A stretch of DNA of 48,672 bases from OMIS01 sp044350895 (GTDB lineage Bacteria; Patescibacteriota; Microgenomatia; UBA1400; PJMF01), in NCBI GenBank assembly GCA_044350895.1, contig JBILGT010000005.1:1-48672 (forward strand), given 5' to 3'. Within the stretch, counting starts at the first letter, position 1, and each line of letters starts with the position of its first letter. The notes beneath the pieces were generated by a model that worked only from the letters and a program-made list of their open reading frames with translations, ran no database searches and was not told the origin of the DNA. The translations under genes and the position numbers were made by a program. Positions 24,985 through 32,537 of the stretch are shown one piece after another.

Positions 24985-25860
24985 ATGGAACAAAAATTTA
25001 AGATTTTACTCTACTATAAATACGTTGCGATCCCAGACTCAGAGTCTCTTAAAAAATCTCAAAAGGAACTGTGTCAAAAATTAAATCTAAAGGGGAGAAT
25101 TCTAATATCTTCAGAAGGTATTAATGGAACTGTAGCCGGACTTGAACCTGATATCGCAGCATATGTGGCAGAAACAAAATGTGTTTCTGGACTCGACGAT
25201 ATGGAGTGGAAAATTTCTTGGGCAGATGAACAAGTTTTTCCAAAGCTGAGAGTAGTTGTCCGAGATGAGATAGTTACGCTTGGTATTAAAAAAACTGGTA
25301 CTGATGTCAGTATTGAAAATAAGGCGCAGTATATTGAACCCTCAGAATTAAAAAATTTATATGAATCAGGTGAAGACTTTGTGATTATAGATGCCAGAAA
25401 TATATATGAAGCTGAAGTCGGTAAGTTTAAAAATGCCGTCATTCCTCCGATTGAAAATTTTAGAGATTTTCCAGAGTTTGTAAAAAGTCTACAAAAGTTT
25501 AAAGAAAAAGATGTTGTTACCTACTGCACTGGTGGAGTACGGTGTGAAAAAGCTTCAGCATATTTGCGAGAACAGGGTTTTAAAAATGTGCGCCAACTTC
25601 ATGGCGGCATTCATGAGTATGGTGAACAAGCCGGAGGTAAATATTTTGAAGGTGAAATGTTTGTATTTGATAAACGGCTACATGTCCCCGTTAACACAGA
25701 AAACCCTACAATAATTTCAAAATGTATGTACTGTGCTCAGCCAATCACACGGTATGTTGACTGTGCTGAAAAGTCATGTCCTAAGTTGTTCATTTGTTGT
25801 GCTGAATGCCAGTCACTGCACAGTGGTGCATGTTCTGCAGAATGCGAAATGAAAATTTGA
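24985..25860 (+). CDS. trhO: tRNA uridine hydroxylase TrhO (UPF0176 rhodanese)
   Basis: A 291-residue protein that hydroxylates U34 of certain tRNAs to ho5U. The N-terminal ferredoxin-like domain holds LKGRILISSEGINGT, a family signature. The rhodanese domain has FVIIDARNIYEAEVG and the active-site loop YCTGGVRCEKASAYL. The C-terminal 60 residues are Cys-rich (CMYCAQPITRYVDC, CCAECQSLHSGAC) and probably bind zinc, as in the long UPF0176 proteins. TGA stop. It follows the HD gene by 10 nt; the aquaporin gene starts 14 nt later with its own -10. Confidence 0.92.
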   Translation: MEQKFKILLYYKYVAIPDSESLKKSQKELCQKLNLKGRILISSEGINGTVAGLEPDIAAYVAETKCVSGLDDMEWKISWADEQVFPKLRVVVRDEIVTLGIKKTGTDVSIENKAQYIEPSELKNLYESGEDFVIIDARNIYEAEVGKFKNAVIPPIENFRDFPEFVKSLQKFKEKDVVTYCTGGVRCEKASAYLREQGFKNVRQLHGGIHEYGEQAGGKYFEGEMFVFDKRLHVPVNTENPTIISKCMYCAQPITRYVDCAEKSCPKLFICCAECQSLHSGACSAECEMKI

Positions 25861-25862
25861 GT

Positions 25863-25868
25863 TATACT
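25863..25868 (+). promoter_or_regulatory. -10 box giving a leaderless aquaporin mRNA
   Basis: TATACT is separated from the ATG at 25875 by exactly 6 nt, so the predicted first base of the RNA is the A of the ATG. Confidence 0.6.
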
Positions 25869-25874
25869 AAAAAT

Positions 25875-26486
25875 ATGAAAAACTCAAAACTCATTACAGA
25901 ATTCTTAGGTACCTTTTTCTTAGTAACAGTAGTCGCATTCACTGGTGATCCACTTGCAATTGGTTTTGCTTTGTTAGTGTTGGTGTATATGGGCGCACAT
26001 GTCTCGGGTGCACACTATAATCCAGCAGTAACATTAGCGCTACTCATCCGTAAACAAATTAGTAAAGTCGAAGCTCGTGCATACATGCTTTCGCAATTTG
26101 CTGGTGGTGCTGTCGCCGCGATTTTCTACTCAATTGTAAAAGATAAAATGTTTTTACCACACATGGGGCGTAGTACATCATGGCTAACTGCATTCTCTAT
26201 AGAAACTATTTTTACCTTTTTACTCGTGTACACAATATTTTCAGTGGCAGTTGATGCACGGACTAAAGGAAATCAATATTTTGGGTTTGCAATTGGCGGA
26301 GCGCTGATGCTGGGAGCATTTGTTGGAGGTTCAATTTCTGGTGGAGCATATAACCCTGCTGTTGGAGTTGCTCCATTACTAGTAGACTTTAAAAATATTT
26401 CAGATAACTTGCCAGAAATTGCTTTATATATAGCTGGTCCATTTTTTGGCGCAGCGCTTGCTGCAAAACTGCATCCTGCAAAGTAG
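25875..26486 (+). CDS. aquaporin / MIP-family channel
   Basis: A 203-residue channel with six hydrophobic segments and both pore loops: AHYNPAVTLALL and AYNPAVGVAPLL (two NPA motifs, so probably functional). It would conduct water or small neutral solutes across the cytoplasmic membrane. The short protein and the small residues around the second loop fit the bacterial aquaporin Z/archaeal side rather than GlpF, but the selectivity filter cannot be assigned confidently. The frame is open further upstream inside trhO; ATG 25875, at a leaderless promoter, is preferred. Confidence 0.9.
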   Translation: MKNSKLITEFLGTFFLVTVVAFTGDPLAIGFALLVLVYMGAHVSGAHYNPAVTLALLIRKQISKVEARAYMLSQFAGGAVAAIFYSIVKDKMFLPHMGRSTSWLTAFSIETIFTFLLVYTIFSVAVDARTKGNQYFGFAIGGALMLGAFVGGSISGGAYNPAVGVAPLLVDFKNISDNLPEIALYIAGPFFGAALAAKLHPAK

Positions 26487-26532
26487 TGAATTAAATTTAT
26501 TCATTACTGATGCATTTTTCTCATACCATTTT

Positions 26533-26808
26533 ATGGAGAGTATGTCTGAACTAACCACATCATCACAATGGTTTCTCTATATTCTCGAATGTTGTGACGG
26601 ATCTTTATATACTGGGACAACAAATGACATTACCCAACGTGTTAAAAAACATAATCTGGGAATTGGAGCAAAATATACTCGCTCTCACAGACCAGTAAAA
26701 CTAGTTTATAGTGAAGTGTTTGAAAACCGTTCACAAGCATGTCAACGAGAATCTGAAATAAAAAAATTATCTCGCAGTGAAAAATTTTTACTCATTAAAC
26801 AGACGTAG
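26533..26808 (+). CDS. GIY-YIG nuclease-domain protein (UPF0213/YhbQ-like)
   Basis: A protein of about 91 residues consisting of one GIY-YIG domain: WFLYILECCDGSLYTGTTND with the two beta-strands of the motif, then RVKKHNLGIGAKYTRSHRP with the catalytic Arg and His region, and ESEIKKLSRSEK at the end with the metal-binding Glu. YhbQ-type proteins are small stand-alone DNA nucleases with unclear roles in repair. Possible starts are ATG 26533 and ATG 26542; an earlier one lies inside the aquaporin gene. The next gene is uracil-DNA glycosylase, which suits a repair role. Confidence 0.85.
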   Translation: MESMSELTTSSQWFLYILECCDGSLYTGTTNDITQRVKKHNLGIGAKYTRSHRPVKLVYSEVFENRSQACQRESEIKKLSRSEKFLLIKQT

Positions 26809-26848
26809 CATATTTACATTTTATAAAAAAAATCTATAACATACTGTT

Positions 26849-27514
26849 ATGAAAGACGTAAAAATTCATCCCACATGGAAAAAAGTTCTGAGTTCAGAAT
26901 TTGAGAAACCATATTGGAATGAGTTGACTGATTTTGTTCGTGCTGAGTACAAAACAAAAAAAGTCTATCCTCCTGCACAGCAAATTTTTCGTGCTTTTGA
27001 TCTTTGTCCATTTAATACTGTTAAAGTAGTAATTGTCGGACAGGATCCGTACCACGGTCAGAAACAGGCTAATGGTTTATCTTTTGCGGTGAATGATGGT
27101 ATCAACTTGCCACCATCACTACAGAATATTTACAAAGAAATTTGTAGTGATACTGGTGTAATTCCATTGCCATCAGGTGATTTGTCACGGTGGGCAACGC
27201 AAGGAGTATTAATGCTTAATAGCGTACTCACAGTTCTAGCGGGGCAACCTGCATCTCATTCAAAAAAAGGTTGGGAAGAATTTACTGATGGCGTAATCAG
27301 TGCACTCAATACTGAACGAAAAAATATTGTATACCTGTTGTGGGGAAAGTATGCACAAAATAAAGGTGAAAGTATTGACCGTAAAAAAAACTTAGTTCTT
27401 TCGTCAGGCCATCCATCACCATACTCTGCACATTTATTTTTTGGCAAACATCATTTCAGCTCATGCAATACATACTTGGCTGAACACGGACTTGAGCTAA
27501 TTGATTGGCAGTAA
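26849..27514 (+). CDS. ung: uracil-DNA glycosylase, family 1
   Basis: A 221-residue family 1 enzyme that removes uracil from DNA. The catalytic water-activating loop is VVIVGQDPYHGQKQANGLSF (Asp and His). Uracil recognition comes from LLNSVLTV, and the DNA-intercalation loop is HPSPYSA with the catalytic His. Length and motif order are normal. A TATAAC box ends 8 nt before the ATG. It stands with the GIY-YIG gene in a short repair group. Confidence 0.96.
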   Translation: MKDVKIHPTWKKVLSSEFEKPYWNELTDFVRAEYKTKKVYPPAQQIFRAFDLCPFNTVKVVIVGQDPYHGQKQANGLSFAVNDGINLPPSLQNIYKEICSDTGVIPLPSGDLSRWATQGVLMLNSVLTVLAGQPASHSKKGWEEFTDGVISALNTERKNIVYLLWGKYAQNKGESIDRKKNLVLSSGHPSPYSAHLFFGKHHFSSCNTYLAEHGLELIDWQ

Positions 27515-27557
27515 AATTGCTCATTACATTTTGTTTTTTTTTGTTATTATTAAACTT

Positions 27558-27716
27558 GTGAGTATCAAGACAAAGAATTCTTTTACTCTACCGCAATCAA
27601 TTCAGTATGTTTCCAATAAGTTACATACATTGTTTGAAAAAAACTTTTCTGAATTCCCAATCATTACCTTCAATTTTATTTTATCAAAAGTAGTATCTAT
27701 TGAAGGAGTTCTATGA
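27558..27716 (+). CDS. small ORF overlapping purA, 52 codons
   Basis: A GTG at 27558 opens a frame that ends at TGA 27714-27716, overlapping the purA ATG (27713-27715) in an ATGA arrangement. The peptide contains TLPQSIQYVSNKLHTLFEKN and ends KVVSIEGVL. TATTAT ends 8 nt before the GTG (27544-27549), so the purA mRNA could begin right at this codon as leaderless. It may be a leader peptide coupling translation into purA, or a small protein of unknown function. An earlier in-frame ATG at 27501 lies inside ung and is unlikely. Confidence 0.4.
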   Translation: MSIKTKNSFTLPQSIQYVSNKLHTLFEKNFSEFPIITFNFILSKVVSIEGVL

Positions 27717-29077
27717 GTCTTTTCAGACCAAAAACGTATGCATTTTGTGGTGGCGCTTTTGGCGATGAAGGTAAGGGAAGAATCGTTGACATGATCGTTC
27801 ACAAATTGAGTCTAGAAGGTGAAGTCGTAGTGTACCGCGATAATGGAGGCGCAAATGCTGGACATACAGTTGAATTTCCAGATGGTACTAGAGTTTCACT
27901 GCATCAACTACCCTCAGGTATTTTTATAAAAGGCGCCACTGTAGTACTTGGAAAAGAAATGGTTTTACATCCCGGTGATTTGGTAGCAGAGCTTGCAGAT
28001 GTTGCAAAAGTGAAATCGACAAATGACAGAGCAAGAGTTTTAATTGACGAATTGGCAATTCTTTCTTTGGATACACATCGTGCCTATGAAGGTGTTTTAA
28101 AGCAGTGGCAGTCGGGTGGTTCTGGTTCTACGGGTAGAGGAATTTCACCAGCGTACGCAGATGTTTTATTGCGGCATCCACTTCGAATGCGAGATGTTGT
28201 TACTTTTGATGAAGCAAAAGTGAACGCTCACTATGACCTATATGCTGCACTCATCACTGGACTTGGTCACTCATTAGAAAATGTAGAAGTCGCAACTTTG
28301 TCAGGTGAAAAAATAAAAGTGGGTACAAAGAAACAGTTTATTGAACGGCTCAAATCACAAGTTACTTCACTGAGCGAGTACTCAACTGACATTCATGGTT
28401 GGTTATCAGAAAAATGGAGTGATGAGTCGTGTGGTTTTGTTTTTGAAAAAGCTCAGGCGGTTGGTCTCGATTGTAGATGGGGGGTCTATCCCGATGTCAC
28501 TGCATCGGATACTACACTAGCTGGAATTTTTTCTGCCACTGAAGGAATTGTTGACCCAGAAAAAATTATGTTGCGCGCTGGAGTTATCAAAGCAACGTAT
28601 ATGTCGAGCGTGGGCTCAAGGGTTCTTCCCACCCTAATGGAAGCAAAGTACGCTGATCGAATTAGAAAGGATGCTCATGAATATGGTGCGACAACAAAGC
28701 GACCAAGAGATATTGCATATTTGGATGTGCCTGCGTTGCAGTTTTTTACAAGAGTAGGCCGACTTAATAGTTTGGTGCTCACGCATATGGACATTTGCTA
28801 TGCAGATCAACCAATAAAAATCTGCACTGAGTACACTCGTTCAGGTAAAACAGTGGACTATCGCCCTGACCAACACTTTTTAAATACTGTAAAGCCAGTT
28901 TATATGGAACTACCTGCATGGAATATTGAAAAATTGCATGCTGCCAAAACTTTCAAACAGTTACCAAAAGAAGCTCAGCAATTTATACGATTTCTTGAAG
29001 AAAAAATTGGTGTTCCAGTGAGCATTATTACAACAGGGCCGCAGCGTGACCAAGGATTAATCCTTCAAAAAATGTAA
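27713..29077 (+). CDS. purA: adenylosuccinate synthetase
   Basis: Joins IMP and aspartate with GTP to make adenylosuccinate, first step of the AMP branch. The 454-residue protein has the GTP P-loop GAFGDEGKGRIVD, then NGGANAGHTV with the catalytic His, GTP-site elements and a conserved end ISIITTGPQRDQGL. IMP is held by STGRGISPAYAD. GAAGGAG before the ATG is a good ribosome site. Together with guaB and guaA it covers IMP use; no de novo IMP genes are in the window. It converges with the cupredoxin gene across a shared hairpin. Confidence 0.95.
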   Translation: MSLFRPKTYAFCGGAFGDEGKGRIVDMIVHKLSLEGEVVVYRDNGGANAGHTVEFPDGTRVSLHQLPSGIFIKGATVVLGKEMVLHPGDLVAELADVAKVKSTNDRARVLIDELAILSLDTHRAYEGVLKQWQSGGSGSTGRGISPAYADVLLRHPLRMRDVVTFDEAKVNAHYDLYAALITGLGHSLENVEVATLSGEKIKVGTKKQFIERLKSQVTSLSEYSTDIHGWLSEKWSDESCGFVFEKAQAVGLDCRWGVYPDVTASDTTLAGIFSATEGIVDPEKIMLRAGVIKATYMSSVGSRVLPTLMEAKYADRIRKDAHEYGATTKRPRDIAYLDVPALQFFTRVGRLNSLVLTHMDICYADQPIKICTEYTRSGKTVDYRPDQHFLNTVKPVYMELPAWNIEKLHAAKTFKQLPKEAQQFIRFLEEKIGVPVSIITTGPQRDQGLILQKM

Positions 29078-29078
29078 T

Positions 29079-29107
29079 AAAAAACACCCTCCTTTCGAAG
29101 GGTGTTT
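29079..29107 (-). terminator. intrinsic terminator between purA and cupredoxin genes
   Basis: AACACCCT (29083-29090) pairs with AGGGTGTT (29099-29106) around an 8-base loop. On the minus strand the hairpin is followed by six Ts, a proper terminator for the cupredoxin gene. On the plus strand only TTT follows, so it may work weakly for purA as well. Confidence 0.85.
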
Positions 29108-29126
29108 AGGAAAAGTAGTGAGAGTA

Positions 29127-29669
29127 TTACTCTTCAACGATCAACGTACCGACCTGTCCATTCTTTCGGTGTTGACCTACTGAACAGTAGTATTCAAACT
29201 CACCCACCTGATCAGCTACAAATTCAACAGTGGCTGTCTCACCGGCTTTAACAATGGGGCTCTTCACTTGTAATGCATCAATGTTAAAGTCGTGCATCAT
29301 GTCTTTACTTGTAAGCTCAATCCGAATCTTTTGGCCTTTTTTAACCTTTATAACAGCAGGCTTGTAATAAAATGCTCCCATGTCCATTTTGATTGTTTCG
29401 ACTTGCGTAGGATCACTAATCATCATGGTTTCACCAGTCATTTTCTGACTTTCTGATTCACTGGCCGGAGCTGGGGATGTTGTCATAGCAGCTGGTTGCA
29501 TACTAGCTTTTGGTGTCGCGGTAGGAGTAACCTTAGCAGTGTTTTTAGATCCCATTGTATTTCTTACCAAAAGAAGTCCTACAACACCCAGTGCAATAAG
29601 CGTTATTGTTATTGTCGTTGAGTTTGACTTCTTCGGTTCAGCTACTGGTACTTCTTCTGTTTCGTTCAT
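29127..29669 (-). CDS. membrane-anchored cupredoxin-domain protein
   Basis: A 180-residue protein: a short cytoplasmic head, one transmembrane helix (about residues 20-37), a Thr/Pro/Ala/Met-rich linker to about residue 88, then a cupredoxin domain on the outside. Type 1 copper ligands are visible as His in KDMMHDFNID, Cys in EYYCSVGQHRKNG and the His four residues later; the usual axial Met after it is not obvious. It might carry electrons or bind copper at the surface. A ribosome site AAGGA precedes ATG 29669. It lies 62 nt after the sensor kinase gene on the same strand and ends at a clear terminator. Confidence 0.85.
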   Translation of the reverse strand: MNETEEVPVAEPKKSNSTTITITLIALGVVGLLLVRNTMGSKNTAKVTPTATPKASMQPAAMTTSPAPASESESQKMTGETMMISDPTQVETIKMDMGAFYYKPAVIKVKKGQKIRIELTSKDMMHDFNIDALQVKSPIVKAGETATVEFVADQVGEFEYYCSVGQHRKNGQVGTLIVEE

Positions 29670-29731
29670 AATCAATTTCCTTACTTCAGTTTTGAGAATA
29701 CTAACTATTTCTGAAAATAAGCTGAAATAAT

Positions 29732-30781
29732 TTATACAGTTTTGTATTTCTGATGAATAGGTAGTTTGACAGTAAAAATTGAGCCTTTATCTGACTCACT
29801 AGTCACAGTAATTGAACCGTTATGTAACTTTACAATTTTTTGAGCAATCGAAAGTCCTAGACCATAACCTGAGTTAACAGCAGTAGTTCGAGCTCTGTCA
29901 CTTCTGTAAAAACGATCGAAAATATGCGGGAGATCTATCGCTGATATTCCAATTCCTTGATCGGCAATTGAAATATTAAATGATTTATCATGTTTTTTAG
30001 ATTTAATGGTAATAGTACTATTTTCAGGACTATACTTAATTGCATTATCAAGCAGAATAGTAAAAAGTTCTACGACACTTTCTTTTATTGCTGAGAACTG
30101 AATATCTACTATATCTTTTTCGATTTTAATATTCTTCATTTTGGAAATACTCTTTACATTTCTTAGTGCTTCATCTAACACTGTCACTGTTGCAATTTTT
30201 TCAAAAACTTGATGTCCATTTACTTTCTGATACTGTGTTAGTTGCAACAGTGAATCAGAAAGCTTTTGCAGTCGCTCAACCTCAATAAGACTTTCAGAAA
30301 CAAGTTCTTTTGCTTCATCAAGTGACGGCTTTTTATCACGAAGATAAACTTCAAATGCAGTGCGCAGCGAAGTGAGTGGGGTTCTGAGTTCATGTGAGGC
30401 ATCACTAATGAACCTATTCTGTTCAGTGACCATTTCTTTGATTGGTTTGAGTGTCTTACCTGCCAGTAGATAACCTGAACCCCCAGCGATTACTAGAATT
30501 CCTGAATTAACTACTACTAACATCCATAGTATTCTTCGCTTTGCTTCTTCAACAATTTCTGGTGTAACTGGTATCGGAGGAATCATTCGACTAGTATTTG
30601 TATCAGGATAGACACAGCCAGCTCGCTGCAAGTTGCGTTCAATTCGGACACGTTGCGCCAATGCGATATCTTCCACTTCGTTTGATAGCACTTCATAAAT
30701 TACTACACTAAACATTACACTAATAACCATGATGATAAACAAGTACCATGTGGTGAGTTTCAATCGAGCTGATTCAAACAT
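29732..30781 (-). CDS. two-component sensor histidine kinase
   Basis: A 349-residue kinase. Two transmembrane helices (about residues 10-30 and 84-106) flank a short outside loop of about 50 residues with a single Cys and a Pro-rich stretch. The dimerisation/phosphorylation box is RFISDASHELRTPLTSL (His about 130). The ATPase domain has the N box ELFTILLDNAIKYSP, G1 ADQGIGI, F box IFDRFYRSD and G2 GYGLGLSIAQ. It partners the response regulator whose gene ends 6 nt upstream. The signal is unknown; the neighbouring cupredoxin suggests copper or redox stress. Confidence 0.94.
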   Translation of the reverse strand: MFESARLKLTTWYLFIIMVISVMFSVVIYEVLSNEVEDIALAQRVRIERNLQRAGCVYPDTNTSRMIPPIPVTPEIVEEAKRRILWMLVVVNSGILVIAGGSGYLLAGKTLKPIKEMVTEQNRFISDASHELRTPLTSLRTAFEVYLRDKKPSLDEAKELVSESLIEVERLQKLSDSLLQLTQYQKVNGHQVFEKIATVTVLDEALRNVKSISKMKNIKIEKDIVDIQFSAIKESVVELFTILLDNAIKYSPENSTITIKSKKHDKSFNISIADQGIGISAIDLPHIFDRFYRSDRARTTAVNSGYGLGLSIAQKIVKLHNGSITVTSESDKGSIFTVKLPIHQKYKTV

Positions 30782-30787
30782 AGTGTG

Positions 30788-31471
30788 TTACTTTTCTGGC
30801 TCCGCAACCTTATAGCCAAACCCTCGAATAGTATGAATGAGTGGACTGTTTTTGGGAAAAGGAAAATCAATTTTCTTGCGTAAATTTCTGATGTATACTT
30901 CGACAGTATTGGGGAGAATGTCGGCATCGTAGTCCCACACATGTGTAATAATCTGATTTTTTGAAAGTATTCTATTTGGGTTGCGCAACATATATTCAAG
31001 CAGTGAAAATTCTTTATTTGAGAGACTGATTTTTTTACCGTCTCGCTCCACATCAAATGTTTTACGATCCAGACACAGCCCTCCCACTTTCAGCATATTT
31101 GAATTTGCTTTCCGAGGACGACGGGTGATTGCTCGTAGTCGAGCGAGTAATTCTTCAAAAGAAAATGGTTTAGTAAGATAATCATCAGCACCACTGTCTA
31201 AACCAACAACTGTATCGTTCAACTGGCTTTTTGCTGTCAGCATAATGATTGGGGTGTGCACAGAATTCTGACGGAGCTCTTTACAAACACTGACGCCATC
31301 TTTCCCAGGAAGCATTAAATCCAAAATTATTGCGTCATACTCTTCTGTGACTGCAAAGTCATAACCTGCTGATCCATCATAACTCACATCGACAGTATAG
31401 TGCTCTTGTTCTAAACCTTTTTTGATTGTATTTGCAATCCGGTGTTCGTCTTCAATTACAAGAATTTTCAT
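30788..31471 (-). CDS. OmpR-family response regulator
   Basis: A 227-residue regulator. The receiver domain has VIEDEHRIA (acidic pocket), AIILDLMLPGKDG with the phospho-acceptor Asp, MLTAK and DYLTKPFSFEEL (Lys). The C-terminal winged helix holds LSNKEFSLLEYMLRNPNRILS and NTVEVYIRNLRKKID. It would bind tandem promoter sites when phosphorylated by the following kinase. TACAAT ends 7 nt before the ATG, so the regulator-kinase mRNA appears leaderless. Confidence 0.96.
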   Translation of the reverse strand: MKILVIEDEHRIANTIKKGLEQEHYTVDVSYDGSAGYDFAVTEEYDAIILDLMLPGKDGVSVCKELRQNSVHTPIIMLTAKSQLNDTVVGLDSGADDYLTKPFSFEELLARLRAITRRPRKANSNMLKVGGLCLDRKTFDVERDGKKISLSNKEFSLLEYMLRNPNRILSKNQIITHVWDYDADILPNTVEVYIRNLRKKIDFPFPKNSPLIHTIRGFGYKVAEPEK

Positions 31472-31478
31472 ACAATAT

Positions 31479-31484
31479 ATTGTA
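31479..31484 (-). promoter_or_regulatory. -10 box giving a leaderless response-regulator mRNA
   Basis: TACAAT on the minus strand, 7 nt from the ATG at 31471. The sequence from -10 to start is AT-only apart from one G, and there is no room for a ribosome site. Confidence 0.6.
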
Positions 31485-31609
31485 CTCCGAAAGCTGAAAA
31501 GTAGCTGAATGGCGCATTCAGTCTACCAAACTTACTTGATCCTTACCGTACTTTGGTATGTATCCTACACTTTGCGTCTATCATCATATTTAATTGTCGA
31601 AAGGACTAT

Positions 31610-31927
31610 ATGACATATCGATATCCTGGTGATGATGTAATGCTCACTATTAATTTGCTTTCACTTGATGTGGGAGTGCGGTTTATTTTATTACTACTGG
31701 GTGCACGTATGAGTGGATTCGCAGCTTTTATGTATCAATTGACAGAGCCGCTAGTGAGTCCTTTCAGAGGAGTTTTTCCATCAATGCAAGTGGGAGCAGC
31801 TTCACTTGAAACAGCATCGTTGCTTGCGATTTTTGTTTTGCATCTAATCGGATTTATAGTTGCACAAATTCTTGGACTATTTTCCAGAGACCGAGTCGTT
31901 GATGAAACTGACTTGCGTAATGTGTAA
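31610..31927 (+). CDS. YggT-family membrane protein
   Basis: A 105-residue protein with two hydrophobic segments (about residues 20-35 and 70-92). FILLLLGARMSGFAAFMYQLTEPLVSPFRG fits the YggT family, in which a Pro-containing loop (TEPLVSPFR) is the hallmark. YggT proteins are linked to envelope or osmotic functions and plastid homologues to cytochrome assembly; the role here is unknown. AAAGGA lies 7 nt before ATG 31610. An upstream in-frame start at 31553 has no support. msrA starts 9 nt after the stop, so they may be one transcript. Confidence 0.75.
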   Translation: MTYRYPGDDVMLTINLLSLDVGVRFILLLLGARMSGFAAFMYQLTEPLVSPFRGVFPSMQVGAASLETASLLAIFVLHLIGFIVAQILGLFSRDRVVDETDLRNV

Positions 31928-31936
31928 ACTGAGCTT

Positions 31937-32494
31937 ATGCTTACTGGTATGCAACAAGCCTCTTCATACAACTCAATAGCTACTTTTGCCGGAGGATGCT
32001 TTTGGTGTTTGGAACCTGCATTTGCAGCGCAAGCTGGTGTCATCCAAAATAGTGTTGGTTACACTGGTGGAACTACCGAAAACCCTACCTATGAAGAAGT
32101 GTGCTCTGGAAAAACTGTGCATTATGAAGCTATTCAAGTGCATTTTGATCCTTCACAAGTAACGTACGAACAACTCCTTGATATTTTCTGGAGGCAGATC
32201 GATCCAACTGACATTGGCGGTCAGTTTGCGGATCGTGGAGGTTCATATAAAACAGCAATCTTTTACCATTCAGAAGAACAAAGACAACTTGCCCAAGTTT
32301 CAAAGAGTAAGTTAGAAAAAAGTGGCATCTATGATAAACCAATTGTCACTGAAATTATTGCTGCGACAACTTTTTATCCTGCCGAAGAATATCACCAAGA
32401 ATACTTTAAAAAAGAGCCTGCGCACTATGCTGCGTACAAGTATGGTTCTGGACGTCAAACATTTTTGGAACAAAAATGGAAAGATGTAGATTGA
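31937..32494 (+). CDS. msrA: peptide methionine sulfoxide reductase MsrA
   Basis: Reduces the S form of methionine sulfoxide in proteins. The 185-residue protein has the catalytic GGCFWCLEPAF, then GYTGGTTENPTYEEV and the C-terminal EEYHQEYF. The start could be ATG 31937 or ATG 31949; the conserved fold begins at SIATFAGG either way. Resolving Cys residues near the C-terminus, found in some MsrA, are absent. It adds oxidative-damage repair to a neighbourhood dominated by DNA repair. Confidence 0.95.
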   Translation: MLTGMQQASSYNSIATFAGGCFWCLEPAFAAQAGVIQNSVGYTGGTTENPTYEEVCSGKTVHYEAIQVHFDPSQVTYEQLLDIFWRQIDPTDIGGQFADRGGSYKTAIFYHSEEQRQLAQVSKSKLEKSGIYDKPIVTEIIAATTFYPAEEYHQEYFKKEPAHYAAYKYGSGRQTFLEQKWKDVD

Positions 32495-32537
32495 TCTGTT
32501 TTTAACTAGTGATATTTCTGATATTCTTATACTCCGT

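Noticed and set aside
27501..27557. ATG 27501 as the start of the small ORF before purA
   Set aside because: It overlaps the end of ung and has no promoter or ribosome site; the GTG at 27558 follows a -10 box.
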